Positions 37,346-46,196 of a stretch of DNA of 64,000 nucleotides are shown here, piece after piece (the stretch's first letter is position 1; every line of letters begins with the position of its first letter). The position numbers were made by a program, and so were the translations under genes. The stretch is from Nocardia asteroides (lineage in GTDB: Bacteria > Actinomycetota > Actinomycetes > Mycobacteriales > Mycobacteriaceae). The stretch covers positions 2,666,001 to 2,730,000 of the forward strand of contig CP082844.1 in the NCBI GenBank assembly GCA_019930625.1. Direction: 5' to 3'. Below the pieces are notes generated by a model, which was not told the origin of the DNA, ran no database searches, and saw only the letters and a list, made by a program, of their open reading frames with translations.

Positions 37346-38107
37346 GTGATCGTCGCGCTCATCGACTCGGGTCTGGGGTTGCTGCCCACCTCCGCTTGGT
37401 TGCGCAAGTTGCGACCGGATGTGGATCTGCTGCTGCAACTCGACCCGGATGGGGCGCCGTGGGGGCCGAAGCCCGAGGACTGGGTCGTCGAGCGGGTCGT
37501 GGAGGCCGCGCGGACCTCGCTCCGGTCCGGCGCCGAGGTGATCGTCCTGCCGTGCAACACCGCGAGCGTGACGGCGCTCGAGCACGTGCGCGCGGACGTC
37601 GGGCCCGGCGTGCCGGTGATCGGCACCGTGCCCGCGATCAAGCCCGCGGCGGCAATATGCCGGTCGGTGGCGGTCTGGGCCACCGCGGCGACCACGGCCA
37701 GCCGCTACCAAGCCGATCTGATCGCGAAATTCGGCGGCGATGCCGACGTGGTCGGCGTGGCGTGCCACGGGTTGGCGGACGCGATCGACCGAGGTGATCT
37801 GGCGGCCGCCCACGACGCGATCGCCGACGCCGCGGCGCGGACGCCGCAGGATGTCGAGGGCGTGGTGCTCGGCTGCACGCACTACCCATTGGTCACCGAC
37901 GCGATCGTGGCCGCGCTGCCCGATGGCGTGCGTCTGTTCGACAGTGCGCAAGCCGTTGCCGCGCAGACCATCCGGCGTATCGATGCCCTCGACCGCCCGA
38001 GCACCGGCACCGGAGAGGTCCGGGTGCTCAACAGCGGCCGGCCCGGTGCGCTGCCCGCCAGCGCGGCCGCGTTCGAGTCCGGCCGCGTTCTGGGCGCGCA
38101 GGGGTGA
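37346..38107 (+). CDS. Glutamate racemase-like Asp/Glu racemase family protein
   Basis: A 253-residue two-cysteine racemase-fold protein. The catalytic Asp is in LIDSGLGLLP, the first cysteine in VLPCNTASV and the second in VVLGCTHYPLV; both bases for a proton-relay racemisation are therefore present. The usual housekeeping MurI opening (DSGVGGLTV) is modified to DSGLGLLP, so this may be a second racemase rather than the peptidoglycan enzyme. Start GTG 37346. It is followed 52 bp later by the AlkD-like gene in the same direction. Confidence 0.8.
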   Translation: MIVALIDSGLGLLPTSAWLRKLRPDVDLLLQLDPDGAPWGPKPEDWVVERVVEAARTSLRSGAEVIVLPCNTASVTALEHVRADVGPGVPVIGTVPAIKPAAAICRSVAVWATAATTASRYQADLIAKFGGDADVVGVACHGLADAIDRGDLAAAHDAIADAAARTPQDVEGVVLGCTHYPLVTDAIVAALPDGVRLFDSAQAVAAQTIRRIDALDRPSTGTGEVRVLNSGRPGALPASAAAFESGRVLGAQG

Positions 38108-38159
38108 ACCGCCGTCCGCCGCGCTCGCGCAGGGCAGTTCGGACCAGGAGCGTGGATCG

Positions 38160-39014
38160 ATGACCGAGTCGGCGGTGACCGCGGCCGACGTGCAGGCGGC
38201 TCTGCGGGAACTGGCGAACCCGGCCGACGCGGTACACCTGCGACGGTTCTTCAAGACCGGGCCGGGGGAGTACGGCGAGGGTGACGTGTTCCTCGGCGTC
38301 CGGGTCCCCGCGAGCCGCGCTGTCGCGAAACGCTTCGCGGCGCTCGCTCTCGAGGAGATCGACCGGCTGCTCGACAGCGCCGTGCACGAGGACCGGTTCA
38401 CCGCGCTGGTAATCCTGAACGCGCGAGTCGCAAAGGCGTCCAAGCCGCGCTCCTTCGACGACGCCACCCGCGCCGCCATGGTGGAGCTGTACCTGGCGGC
38501 CGTGCGCCGTGGCCGGGTGAACAACTGGGATCTCGTGGACGTGTCGGCGGAGAACATCGTCGGTCCGTGGCTACTGGACAAACCACGTGACCTGCTGTTC
38601 GAGCTGGCGCAGGCGGATTCGCTCTGGGAGCGGCGGGTGGCGCTGCTGTCCACCTTCGCCTTCATCAAAGCGGGCGACGCCTCGGCCACCTTCGCGGTGA
38701 GCGAGCTGCTGCTGCACGACCGGCACGATCTGATCCAGAAGGCGCTGGGCTGGATGCTGCGCGAAGTCGGCAAGCGCGTCGACCGGGGCCTGCTTACCGG
38801 CTTCCTCGATCGGCACGCCGCGGCGATGGGACGCACCGCGTTGAGCTACGCGACCGAACACCTGCTGCCCGAAGCGCGGGCCGACTTATCGCGCGCGCTG
38901 ACGGACGCCCGCACAACTTCGCGGCAGAATGCGGTCGATCAGGCGAACGAAGTATCGGTCCCGTCAGAACTGGATTTTCAGGCGGTCGGTCACCGGATGC
39001 GCCTGGCAGCCTAG
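38160..39014 (+). CDS. DNA alkylation repair protein (AlkD-like HEAT-repeat protein)
   Basis: A 284-residue all-helical HEAT-repeat protein of the AlkD family. Family hallmarks are GVRVPASRAVAKRFA, NNWDLVDVSAENIVGPWLL and WERRVALLSTFAFIK, which lines the DNA groove in AlkD. It would excise N3/N7-alkyl purines. ATG 38160 starts a reading frame that continues past the usual C-terminus and overlaps the kshB 3' end by 51 bp antisense; the last 40 residues (SRQNAVDQANEV onward) are likely not part of the fold. Confidence 0.85.
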   Translation: MTESAVTAADVQAALRELANPADAVHLRRFFKTGPGEYGEGDVFLGVRVPASRAVAKRFAALALEEIDRLLDSAVHEDRFTALVILNARVAKASKPRSFDDATRAAMVELYLAAVRRGRVNNWDLVDVSAENIVGPWLLDKPRDLLFELAQADSLWERRVALLSTFAFIKAGDASATFAVSELLLHDRHDLIQKALGWMLREVGKRVDRGLLTGFLDRHAAAMGRTALSYATEHLLPEARADLSRALTDARTTSRQNAVDQANEVSVPSELDFQAVGHRMRLAA

Positions 39015-40019
39015 GATGTAGCCGTTCTCGATGTCCTCCGGGTCGAGGATTTCGGCGTTGTCCATTTCGACCTTGCCTTCCAGCACCGTGCAAGCGCACG
39101 AACCGCATTCGCCTTCCTGGCAGGAATAGGGCACGTCCAGTCCCTTGGCCAGCATGATGTCCACCAGCGTCTGCTTGCGCGGCCACTTCAGCTCGTGCAC
39201 TTCGCCGTCGAGTTCGACCTCGACGGTCGCCGCGTCGGCCGCCTCCTCCTCGGAGACCTCGACCGGCGCCTGGTCGGCGAACGGGTCTCCGGCCAGGGAG
39301 TTGAACACCTCGGCATGCGTGCGCGAACGCGGCACGCCCAGTTGCGCGAGCGCGTCGTGCACCCGGTCCATGAACGGCTTCGGCCCGCACATGAACGCGT
39401 CGTAGCCGCGATACGGCGCGACGAGGGTGGCGAGCGCGTCGGCGGTCGGCAAGCCTTGCAGGTACTCCAGCCAATGGATCACGGTGAGCCGCTGCGGATG
39501 CTTGTCCGCCAACTCGCGCAGCTCACCGGCGAAGATCACCGACTCGTGGTCGCGGTTGGCGTAGACCAGCACGATGCGGCCGTTGCCGCGGGCCAGCGCC
39601 GACTTCAGGATCGACATGACCGGCGTGATGCCGCTGCCCGCGCCGAACAGCAGCAGATCGTCGTCCAGGTCCTTCGGGGTGAAGACGCCCGAGGGCGGCA
39701 GCACCTCGATCCGGTCGCCCGCTCGCACGTTGTCGCACACCCAGTTCGACCCGTAGCCGCCGTCGGTCCGTTTGACGGTGACCTTCGGGCGGTCGTCGGT
39801 GTAGGGCGAGCTGGCCAGGGAGTAGCACCGCGCCACCGAGCCGGTCCGTTCGCTGGGGATGCGCAAGGTGAGGAACTGTCCCGGCTGGTAGCGGAACTTC
39901 TCGGCCAGCTCGTCGGGGACGTCGAAGACCAGTGAGCGGGTGTCGGCCGTCTCGGTGATGACCGCGGACACCCGCAGCACGACCGAGCGCGAGCCGTGTG
40001 GAACCTCGACAGTGGTCAT
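38964..40019 (-). CDS. kshB: 3-ketosteroid-9-alpha-hydroxylase reductase subunit KshB
   Basis: A 351-residue reductase with the KshB architecture: an FAD-binding ferredoxin-reductase barrel (RCYSLASSPYTDD), an NAD domain (LLLFGAGSGITPVMSIL), and a C-terminal plant-type [2Fe-2S] ferredoxin with Cys300, Cys305, Cys308 and Cys338 (CQEGECGSCAC, then ILGCQAHP). It would feed electrons to KshA in steroid-ring degradation. A KstR consensus site lies 44 bp upstream, independent support for the assignment. It is separately regulated from the TetR gene ending 61 bp upstream. A general phenylacetyl-CoA/alkane reductase is the alternative. Confidence 0.88.
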   Translation of the reverse strand: MTTVEVPHGSRSVVLRVSAVITETADTRSLVFDVPDELAEKFRYQPGQFLTLRIPSERTGSVARCYSLASSPYTDDRPKVTVKRTDGGYGSNWVCDNVRAGDRIEVLPPSGVFTPKDLDDDLLLFGAGSGITPVMSILKSALARGNGRIVLVYANRDHESVIFAGELRELADKHPQRLTVIHWLEYLQGLPTADALATLVAPYRGYDAFMCGPKPFMDRVHDALAQLGVPRSRTHAEVFNSLAGDPFADQAPVEVSEEEAADAATVEVELDGEVHELKWPRKQTLVDIMLAKGLDVPYSCQEGECGSCACTVLEGKVEMDNAEILDPEDIENGYILGCQAHPVTDRLKIQF

Positions 40020-40063
40020 GTCGTCCTCTCGAACCTGGCAGGGCTAATCCGCGACGCCAAAAC

Positions 40064-40077
40064 TAGAACGTGTTTCA
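40064..40077. promoter_or_regulatory. KstR-consensus operator upstream of kshB
   Basis: TAGAACGTGTTTCA matches the published KstR consensus TNNAACNNGTTNNA at every fixed position. It lies 44 bp before the kshB ATG and just after the TetR stop, in the only position a separate kshB promoter could occupy. KstR represses cholesterol-catabolic genes in mycobacteria and rhodococci. Confidence 0.75.
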
Positions 40078-40080
40078 GTT

Positions 40081-40719
40081 TCATCGTACGTCGGTGGTCG
40101 CCTGGCGGACAAGCTGGGCTTCGAGACCGGCGATCAGCACCTCCATGCCGAAGTCGTAGGAGTACCGTCCGCGCAGGTCGCCGATGTACCGGGTGGCCCG
40201 CTCGACCACGGGCGGCAGCGTGACGTCCGCCGGGGCCGAGCGGTCGCGCGGATTCACCCGGCTGCGGCCGAACAGATAAGTGTGGATGGTGGCGTAGGCG
40301 GCGAGCACGTTGCGGTCGTCGAAGCCCGCCTCGGCCAGCAGGTCCATGATCGCGGCGATCAGGTCCAGCTGTTTGCCGAGCATCTGCTCGATCAGAATGT
40401 CGCCGAGTCCGGGATGCTTGCGCAGCTTCTCGTCGATCTGGTCGACCAAGTCGCGCAGCCGATGCTGCCACGGCCCGGATTCGGGCGGTGACGTGCGTAC
40501 TCCGGTCAGCGCCGCGCTGGCGACCAGGTCGAGCAGTTCGCGCTTGTCGGCGACGTAATAATAGGGCGCCATCGGCGAGACGCCGAGTTCGCGGGATAGT
40601 CGCCGCATCGACAACTTCTCCACGCCGTCCTCGCGTACCACCCGCAGCGCGGCCTCGACGATCTCCGACTCCGACAGCGTTCCATTGGTGGTGCTCGCGG
40701 TCCCTCCCTGGTTACGCAA
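40081..40719 (-). CDS. TetR-family transcriptional regulator (TetR_C-like)
   Basis: A 212-residue TetR regulator. The HTH is LSMRRLSRELGVSPMAPYYYVADKRELLDLV, and the C-terminal domain resembles the tetracycline-repressor class (AYATIHTYLFGRSRV). The TTG at 40719 is preferred: GGAGG (40727-40731) lies 7 nt upstream, whereas the GTG at 40800 has none. It is divergent from mftA (349 bp) and upstream of kshB, and could control either. It is not an obvious MftR, whose N-terminal motif (RRRSTT-type, then ALFAAHGF) differs. Confidence 0.82.
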   Translation of the reverse strand: MRNQGGTASTTNGTLSESEIVEAALRVVREDGVEKLSMRRLSRELGVSPMAPYYYVADKRELLDLVASAALTGVRTSPPESGPWQHRLRDLVDQIDEKLRKHPGLGDILIEQMLGKQLDLIAAIMDLLAEAGFDDRNVLAAYATIHTYLFGRSRVNPRDRSAPADVTLPPVVERATRYIGDLRGRYSYDFGMEVLIAGLEAQLVRQATTDVR

Positions 40720-41067
40720 GCTTCCGCCTCCGGGCCTGATGCTCGCACCACGGCGTGCCGCCGCCCCCGTTCGCCTGCATTCGTCCGACTCCCATGCCAC
40801 CTCTACCAGTGCGAGCGTGTGCTGCCCGTCACATTCTGTTCAGCTGCTTGCCACCCGCAGTCTAGAGCGCCGGGTGTCGGGCTCGTCGCCGCCGGTGAGA
40901 CTCGGCGCAGCGTCGAATCGGCCGGTCATCCGGGCGTGTGGCCGCCGGACCGCTCGATCGCCGGCGCAGTGACTGAAACCTGTTCTTTTGTCAGCTCATG
41001 ACGTTATTGTGTCAGGACGGGCTGCGCTGTGCAGTACCGCACACGGATCGACCTCGCGGAGGTAACC
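40720..41067. other. Divergent regulatory region between TetR and mftA
   Basis: 348 bp without a gene. The stretch 40970-41030 is AT-richer and should hold the mftA promoter; it contains TTTTGTCAGCTCATGAC (GTCA-gctca-TGAC inverted) and, closer to the start, TGTGC-agtacc-GCACA. Ribosome site GGAGG (41058-41062) precedes mftA. No recognised riboswitch. Confidence 0.5.
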
Positions 41068-41217
41068 ATGCCGGAATACGGGTCCATCGGGCACGCCGAC
41101 ACCGACAACACCGGACGGATGGAGGCCGCCGCCGCGCGCTCGTCCGAAGAGGCGCCGCTGGTCGAGGAGAGCCTCATCGAAGAGGTGTCCATCGACGGCA
41201 TGTGCGGCGTCTACTGA
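41068..41217 (+). CDS. mftA: Mycofactocin precursor peptide MftA
   Basis: A 49-residue peptide whose C-terminus reads EEVSIDGMCGVY, the invariant end of MftA. The terminal Val-Tyr dipeptide is the substrate for MftC decarboxylation and cross-linking, and becomes the redox core (PMFT) of mycofactocin. The acidic leader (APLVEESLIEE) is the recognition element for MftB. GGAGG lies 6 nt upstream of ATG 41068. The mftB-mftC fusion follows after 16 bp, confirming the identity of this tiny gene. Confidence 0.97.
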   Translation: MPEYGSIGHADTDNTGRMEAAAARSSEEAPLVEESLIEEVSIDGMCGVY

Positions 41218-41233
41218 CGGGCGGACGACGACG

Positions 41234-42787
41234 ATGCTCGATCTCGATACCCGCTGGCAGCTGCACCCGCGAGTGGCGCTGCGTCCGGAGCCCTTCGGCG
41301 CGCTGCTCTACCACTTCGGTACGCGCAAACTCTCCTTCCTGAAGAGTCCGCGGATCGTCGAGATCGTCCGGTCGCTGCCGGAACACGTGTCGGCCCGCAG
41401 CGCACTGCACGCGGCGGGCGTGCCGGAGGAAAGCGCCGGGGCATACGCCGAGGCGCTGACCCAGCTCGCCGATTCCGCCATGATCGTGGGTGCGCCTGCC
41501 GGCGCACCCACCGCGCCCGCCGTCGCCGGCGCGGCCGCGCCGCCGCTGACCTCGGGGGTGGTCCCGCCGTCGGACAAGGCGGTACGCCTGGTGGATCGCT
41601 TCGAATCCGGCCTCGCCGCGCCGATCTGCCTGACCTGGGAACTCACCTACGCCTGCAATCTGTCCTGCGTGCACTGCCTGTCGTCCTCGGGCCGCCGCGA
41701 TCCGCGCGAGCTGAGCACCGAGCAGTGCAAGGCGCTGATCGACGAGTTCGAGCGCATGCAGGTGTTCTACGTGAACATCGGCGGCGGCGAGCCCACGGTG
41801 CGCCCGGACTTCTGGGAGCTGGTCGATTACGCGACCGCGCACCATGTGGGAGTCAAGTTCTCCACCAACGGGGTTCGGATCACGCCCGAGGTCGCGGCCC
41901 GCCTCGCGGCCAGCGACTATGTCGACGTGCAGGTGTCCCTGGACGGCGCCGACGCCGCGGTCAACGACGCCGTGCGCGGACCCGGCTCCTACGACATGGC
42001 CATCCGGGCACTGGAGAACCTCGCCGCGGCGGGGTTCGAGGACGCGAAGCTGTCGGTGGTGGCGACCAGGCACAACATCGCACAGCTCGACCAGTTCCGG
42101 GCCATTGCCGAAAGATACGGCGCCACCTTGCGTTTGACCAGGCTGCGGCCGTCGGGGCGGGGCGCGGACGTGTGGGACGAGTTGCATCCGACTCCGGATC
42201 AGCAACGCGTGCTCTACGACTGGCTGCTGCGCAACGGGGAAGGTGTGCTCACCGGTGACTCGTTCTTCCACCTGTCCGCGTTCGGCCAGGCGCTGCCGGG
42301 ACTGAACATGTGCGGCGCGGGCCGGGTGGTCTGCCTGGTAGACCCGGTCGGTGACGTCTATGCCTGCCCCTTCGCCATCCACGACCGGTTCCGCGCCGGA
42401 AACGTGGTGACCGACGGAGGTTTCGGGGCCGTATGGCGGTCCTCGGAATTGTTCGGCGAGTTGCGCGAGCCCAGCGGCGGCGGTGCGTGCGCGTCGTGCA
42501 ACCACTACGACGCCTGCCGGGGCGGCTGCATGGCGGCGAAGTTCTTCACCGGGCTTCCCGCCGACGGACCGGATCCGGAGTGCGTCCAAGGCTACGCCGA
42601 GGCGGCGCTGGCCGACACCGCGCGGATGATCCCGCGTTCGTCGGTCGACCACTCCCGTCGGGTCGCGCCGCGCGCGAGCGGTCGGAAAGGCGGGCCGGTT
42701 CCGTTGACGCTGAGCGCGACGCGCCCGGCCGGATTTTCGCCGGAACGCCGCCCGTCCCGGGCCTGCGATGAGAACCCGCTGACATGA
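41234..42787 (+). CDS. mftC: MftB-MftC fusion: peptide-recognition domain plus radical SAM maturase
   Basis: A 517-residue protein with both functions in one chain. Residues 1-95 are MftB, the PqqD-like leader-binding chaperone ([20 protein letters not shown], then [17 protein letters not shown]). An Ala/Pro-rich linker (about 96-120) joins MftC, which has the radical-SAM CxxxCxxC (Cys141, Cys145, Cys148) in [21 protein letters not shown], and the SPASM cysteines ([21 protein letters not shown], then [14 protein letters not shown]). It oxidatively decarboxylates the MftA C-terminal Tyr and forms the Val-Tyr lactam. In M. tuberculosis mftB and mftC are separate genes. The reading frame is uninterrupted through the linker. 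The C-terminal 60 residues look disordered. Confidence 0.93.
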   Translation: MLDLDTRWQLHPRVALRPEPFGALLYHFGTRKLSFLKSPRIVEIVRSLPEHVSARSALHAAGVPEESAGAYAEALTQLADSAMIVGAPAGAPTAPAVAGAAAPPLTSGVVPPSDKAVRLVDRFESGLAAPICLTWELTYACNLSCVHCLSSSGRRDPRELSTEQCKALIDEFERMQVFYVNIGGGEPTVRPDFWELVDYATAHHVGVKFSTNGVRITPEVAARLAASDYVDVQVSLDGADAAVNDAVRGPGSYDMAIRALENLAAAGFEDAKLSVVATRHNIAQLDQFRAIAERYGATLRLTRLRPSGRGADVWDELHPTPDQQRVLYDWLLRNGEGVLTGDSFFHLSAFGQALPGLNMCGAGRVVCLVDPVGDVYACPFAIHDRFRAGNVVTDGGFGAVWRSSELFGELREPSGGGACASCNHYDACRGGCMAAKFFTGLPADGPDPECVQGYAEAALADTARMIPRSSVDHSRRVAPRASGRKGGPVPLTLSATRPAGFSPERRPSRACDENPLT

Positions 42788-42827
42788 CGCCCACAGTTTG
42801 CTGAAAGTGTGCCAAAAGCGCGAGAGT

Positions 42828-42860
42828 GGCTATCGCCGGGTTCTCGACCAGGCGATAGCC
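42828..42860 (+). terminator. Stable hairpin between mftBC and mftF (terminator or attenuator)
   Basis: Perfect 10-bp inverted repeat, arms GGCTATCGCC / GGCGATAGCC, loop of 13 nt. It begins 41 bp after the mftBC stop and lies 156 bp before mftF. No U-tract follows, so it may be an attenuator or RNA-processing/stability element that separates expression of the maturase and the glycosyltransferase. Confidence 0.6.
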
Positions 42861-43016
42861 GCTGCGTTGCCGGATGCTGAGTCAAGCCTGCGAGCGAACT
42901 CTCGGCATCGGTCGTGGCGCGGTCGGCTCGCGGTGGTGGGCCGCTTTCTCCCGGAATTCCGCCGTTTTTCCGGACTGTTGCTGCCCGCACGCGAAACTCC
43001 GCCTAGCATGCCAGGA

Positions 43017-44417
43017 ATGCGCCATGATCGCCTGCCAGATGGATTCGGGGTGCGGATCGATCCTCGGGTACGCGCATACTCCGATGGGCGGGTCCTGATC
43101 GGCGGTTCGCCCGCCAGGTTGCTGCGACTTGCCCCGGAGGCCGCCGAGATGATCGGTGACGGGTACCTCGAGGTGACCGGCCCGAAGTCCGCTGTCGTTG
43201 CCAGACGACTGCTCGACTCCGGAGTGGCCAACCCCCGGCCCCGGCTGCTGCCTTCGCCGGAGGACGTCACCGTCATCGTGCCGCTGCACAACAACGCCGA
43301 GGGGCTGGCGCGGCTGCTCGCCGCGCTGCGGGGGCACAACGTCGTCGTGGTCGACGACGGGTCCGACCAGCCGGTGCGGATCCCGCGCAACCGAGGCACC
43401 CGCTGCCGCGTGACCGTGCTGCGCCACGACCGCAAACAGGGCCCCGCGGCCGCACGCAACGCCGGCTTGAGGGCGGCGACAACCGACTTCGTCGCGTTCC
43501 TGGACTCCGACGTGGTGCCGCGCAGCGGGTGGCTCGAGGTGATGCTCGGCCACTTCAGCGACCCGGGGGTGGCGCTGGTCGCCCCGCGGATCGTCGCGCT
43601 GGACCCGGAGTCCACCGCGCTTGCGCGTTACGAGCACACCCGCTCCTCGCTCGATCTGGGCAGGCGCGAGGCAGCCGTGCACTCGCGCGGACTGGTGTCC
43701 TACGTGCCGAGCGCGGCCCTGCTGGCGCGGCGCAGGGCGCTGTTGGAACAAGGCGGATTCGACGAGTCGATGCACGTCGCCGAAGACGTCGACCTGTGCT
43801 GGCGGCTGGAGCGCGCGGGCTGGCGGCTGCGCTACGAGCCCGCGGCGCACGTGGCGCACGACCACCGGGTGAGCTTCCGCGCCTGGTTCGGCCGGAAGCT
43901 GTTCTACGGCACCGGCGCCGCGCCGCTGGGCGAGCGGCACGCGGGAACGGTCTCGCCGCTGTCGGTGCCGTCCTGGACGCTGCTGGCCGCGTTCCTGTTC
44001 GCGACGCTGACCAAGTGGGGACTACTCGGCGGCCTCGTCACCCTGGTCACCGCGCTGACCCGGCTTCGCCGCGTCTTCACGGGGCTGGACAACCCCACCC
44101 GGATCGCCGCGATCTACTTGGCGCGCGGCTTCTTCGCCGGGCTGTGGCGCCTTGCCTCGGCGATGTGCAGGCACTACTGGCCGATCACCCTGCTGGCGAT
44201 GCTCGTCTCGCGGCGGATCCGGCACATCGCGCTCACCATGGCGGTCGCCGACGGCCTGGCCGACTGGTTCACCCACCGCGACGCGGGCGGTCTGGATCCC
44301 GTGCGTTACGTGGCCTACAAGCGACTCGACGACATCGCCTACGGCACCGGCCTGTGGCTCGGCGCCTTCCGCGCGCGCAGCCTGGAAGCGCTCAAGCCCA
44401 CCACCCCGTCCCGCTGA
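43017..44417 (+). CDS. mftF: Mycofactocin glycosyltransferase MftF
   Basis: A 466-residue family-2 glycosyltransferase. The N-terminal MftF-specific domain ([20 protein letters not shown], then [14 protein letters not shown]) is followed by the GT-A core ([14 protein letters not shown], metal motif FLDSDVV, and [18 protein letters not shown]). Hydrophobic helices near residues 325-355 and 375-410 anchor it. MftF adds a beta-1,4-glucan chain to mycofactocin. ATG 43017 is preferred because homology starts there; 43008 is also possible. The gap to mftBC is 229 bp rather than the space an mftD and mftE would need. Confidence 0.92.
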   Translation: MRHDRLPDGFGVRIDPRVRAYSDGRVLIGGSPARLLRLAPEAAEMIGDGYLEVTGPKSAVVARRLLDSGVANPRPRLLPSPEDVTVIVPLHNNAEGLARLLAALRGHNVVVVDDGSDQPVRIPRNRGTRCRVTVLRHDRKQGPAAARNAGLRAATTDFVAFLDSDVVPRSGWLEVMLGHFSDPGVALVAPRIVALDPESTALARYEHTRSSLDLGRREAAVHSRGLVSYVPSAALLARRRALLEQGGFDESMHVAEDVDLCWRLERAGWRLRYEPAAHVAHDHRVSFRAWFGRKLFYGTGAAPLGERHAGTVSPLSVPSWTLLAAFLFATLTKWGLLGGLVTLVTALTRLRRVFTGLDNPTRIAAIYLARGFFAGLWRLASAMCRHYWPITLLAMLVSRRIRHIALTMAVADGLADWFTHRDAGGLDPVRYVAYKRLDDIAYGTGLWLGAFRARSLEALKPTTPSR

Positions 44418-44517
44418 CCGAGCCGAACGACCCGCGATGACTCGAATCTTGCCCGCACCACCGCCGCGTCGTCGTCCGGCGGCGCGCACCGCGCCGAGAT
44501 ACTGAACGGGAGGCCGA

Positions 44518-45969
44518 ATGGCCGACACACTCATCGTCGGGGGCGGTACCGCCGGGTGTGTCCTGGCGGAGCGATTGAGCGCCGATCCGGCGCACGCGGT
44601 GCGGCTGCTCGAGGCCGGACCGCTGTGGACCGGGCTCGACTCGATGCCGGCCGAGTTGCTGGACGCGGCAGCGCTGCCGATCGGTCCGGAGGCGGGATGG
44701 CTGTGGCGCTACGAGGTCGCCCTCGCCGAGGATCCCCCGGTGCCGGGGACGATCGTGCGCGGCAAGCTGATCGGTGGCTCGGGGGCGGTCAACGGCAGTT
44801 ACTTCGTCCGGGCCGCGCCCGCGGATTTCGACGCCTGGTGCCGGGTGCTCGGCGGCTCGGACGCCTGGTCGTTCGACTCCGTGCTCCCGTTCTACTGCCG
44901 CAGCGAGCGCGACCTGGACTTCGGCGATCAGCCCTGGCACGGTGACCGCGGCCCGATACCCGTGCTGCGCCCGGCGAACCCGTCCCCCGTCAGCGCCGCG
45001 TTCGCCGAGGCGTGTCTGGCCGACGGGTTCGCCGAAGTGCCCGATCTCAATGCGCCCGACAGCGGCGAGGGTGTGGGGGCGGTGCCGTGCAACTGCGACG
45101 AGGGCAGGCGGATCGGCCCCGGGGTCGGCTATCTGCTGCCCGCGTTGGCCCGCCCGAACTTGACCGTCGTGGGGGAGACATATATCACGCGGATCCGCGT
45201 CGACGGAACGCGAGCGGTCGGCGTCGAGTGCGTTCGCGACGGCAAGAGCGGCGTCGAGTGGGCCGATCGCGTCGTGCTGTGCGCCGGTGCGATCGAGTCG
45301 GCGACACTGCTGTTGCGTTCCGGAATCGGCGACCCGCAAGAGCTGCGCGCGCTGGGCCTCCCGGTGGTGCACCCCGCCCCGGTCGGCGCGTGGCTCAGCG
45401 ACCATCCGGAAGTGGGCATCTCCTATCTGCTCGATCTGGCCGAACCGCCGACCGTCCCGCTGGAGACCGTGCTCGAGATCGATGATGTCGAGATCCGGCC
45501 CTATTCGGTGTCGTTCACGCCCGGAGTGCGCAGGCTCGGAGTCACGCTCATGCGCCCGCGATCGGCCGGCGTACTGCGCTTGCGGTCGGCCGAACCCGGA
45601 GTCGCGCCGCTGATCGACTACCGCTATCTCACCGCGGAGCCCGATCGCGCCCGGCTGTGGGAGGCGGTGGCGACGGCGGGCGGGCTGCTGCGGAGAATGA
45701 ACGCGCGCCCCGTCGATCCGATTCCGGAGTCCCCGGCCCCGGAGGACTGGCTACGCGCGAATCTCGCCACCTCTCAACACATGTCCGGAACTTGCCGCAT
45801 GGGACCGGAGGACGATGTGGCGGCCGTAGTCGACGAGATGTGCCGGGTGCACGGCATAACCGGATTGTCGGTCGTGGATCTGTCCGTTGTTCCCGTGCCG
45901 CTGGGACGTGGACCGCAGGCCACGACGATGATGATCGCGGAGAAGGCGGCCGCGCACTTCGGCGGATGA
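44518..45969 (+). CDS. mftG: Mycofactocin-associated GMC oxidoreductase MftG
   Basis: A 483-residue GMC flavoprotein. The FAD motif IVGGGTAGCVLAERL opens it; GKLIGGSGAVNGSYFVRA and the C-terminal catalytic region SQHMSGTCRMG and DLSVVPVPLGRGPQATTMM are present. It oxidises reduced mycofactocin or passes its electrons to the respiratory chain, closing the redox cycle for mycofactocin-dependent dehydrogenases. Position immediately downstream of mftF supports MftG over a generic choline dehydrogenase. Start ATG 44518 with GGGAGG upstream. Confidence 0.9.
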   Translation: MADTLIVGGGTAGCVLAERLSADPAHAVRLLEAGPLWTGLDSMPAELLDAAALPIGPEAGWLWRYEVALAEDPPVPGTIVRGKLIGGSGAVNGSYFVRAAPADFDAWCRVLGGSDAWSFDSVLPFYCRSERDLDFGDQPWHGDRGPIPVLRPANPSPVSAAFAEACLADGFAEVPDLNAPDSGEGVGAVPCNCDEGRRIGPGVGYLLPALARPNLTVVGETYITRIRVDGTRAVGVECVRDGKSGVEWADRVVLCAGAIESATLLLRSGIGDPQELRALGLPVVHPAPVGAWLSDHPEVGISYLLDLAEPPTVPLETVLEIDDVEIRPYSVSFTPGVRRLGVTLMRPRSAGVLRLRSAEPGVAPLIDYRYLTAEPDRARLWEAVATAGGLLRRMNARPVDPIPESPAPEDWLRANLATSQHMSGTCRMGPEDDVAAVVDEMCRVHGITGLSVVDLSVVPVPLGRGPQATTMMIAEKAAAHFGG

Positions 45970-45992
45970 AGTAGGTCCAGGTCGGTGACAAG

Positions 45993-46166
45993 GTGCTCTT
46001 GGTCACGAAGGGGGTTCGCGTGTTCGAAGTCTTGGACCTGGACGACGAGGGCCGCGCGATCGTGCGGCTCGCCAGCGGCGCGGGTCGCCCGCTCCTCCTC
46101 GGGGAACGCGAAGCCCATCGAGGGACGTCGCAACCGCTTCATCCTGGCCCTGCACCTGAGTCGTAG
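45993..46166 (+). other. Possible small ORF or relic (57 codons)
   Basis: In-frame GTG 45993 to TAG 46166 reads VLLVTKGVRVFEVLDLDDEG and continues RAIVRLASGAGRP, resembling a short SH3/KOW-type strand pattern. No ribosome site and no family recognised. It starts 24 bp after mftG and ends in a hairpin, so it may be the end of a decayed gene. Confidence 0.3.
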
Positions 46167-46188
46167 CAGCAGGGGAGCACACTGCTGC
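46166..46188. terminator. Hairpin between mftG and the transglutaminase locus
   Basis: Inverted repeat GCAGCAG / CTGCTGC around a 9-nt loop (GGGAGCACA), 8 bp from the stop of the minus-strand 46197 gene. It probably terminates transcription from both directions. Confidence 0.55.
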
Positions 46189-46196
46189 CCCAACGG

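Noticed and set aside
40081..40719. The TetR gene as MftR
   Set aside because: Its HTH and C-terminal domain do not fit what I know of MftR, and the gene lies next to kshB on the same strand.
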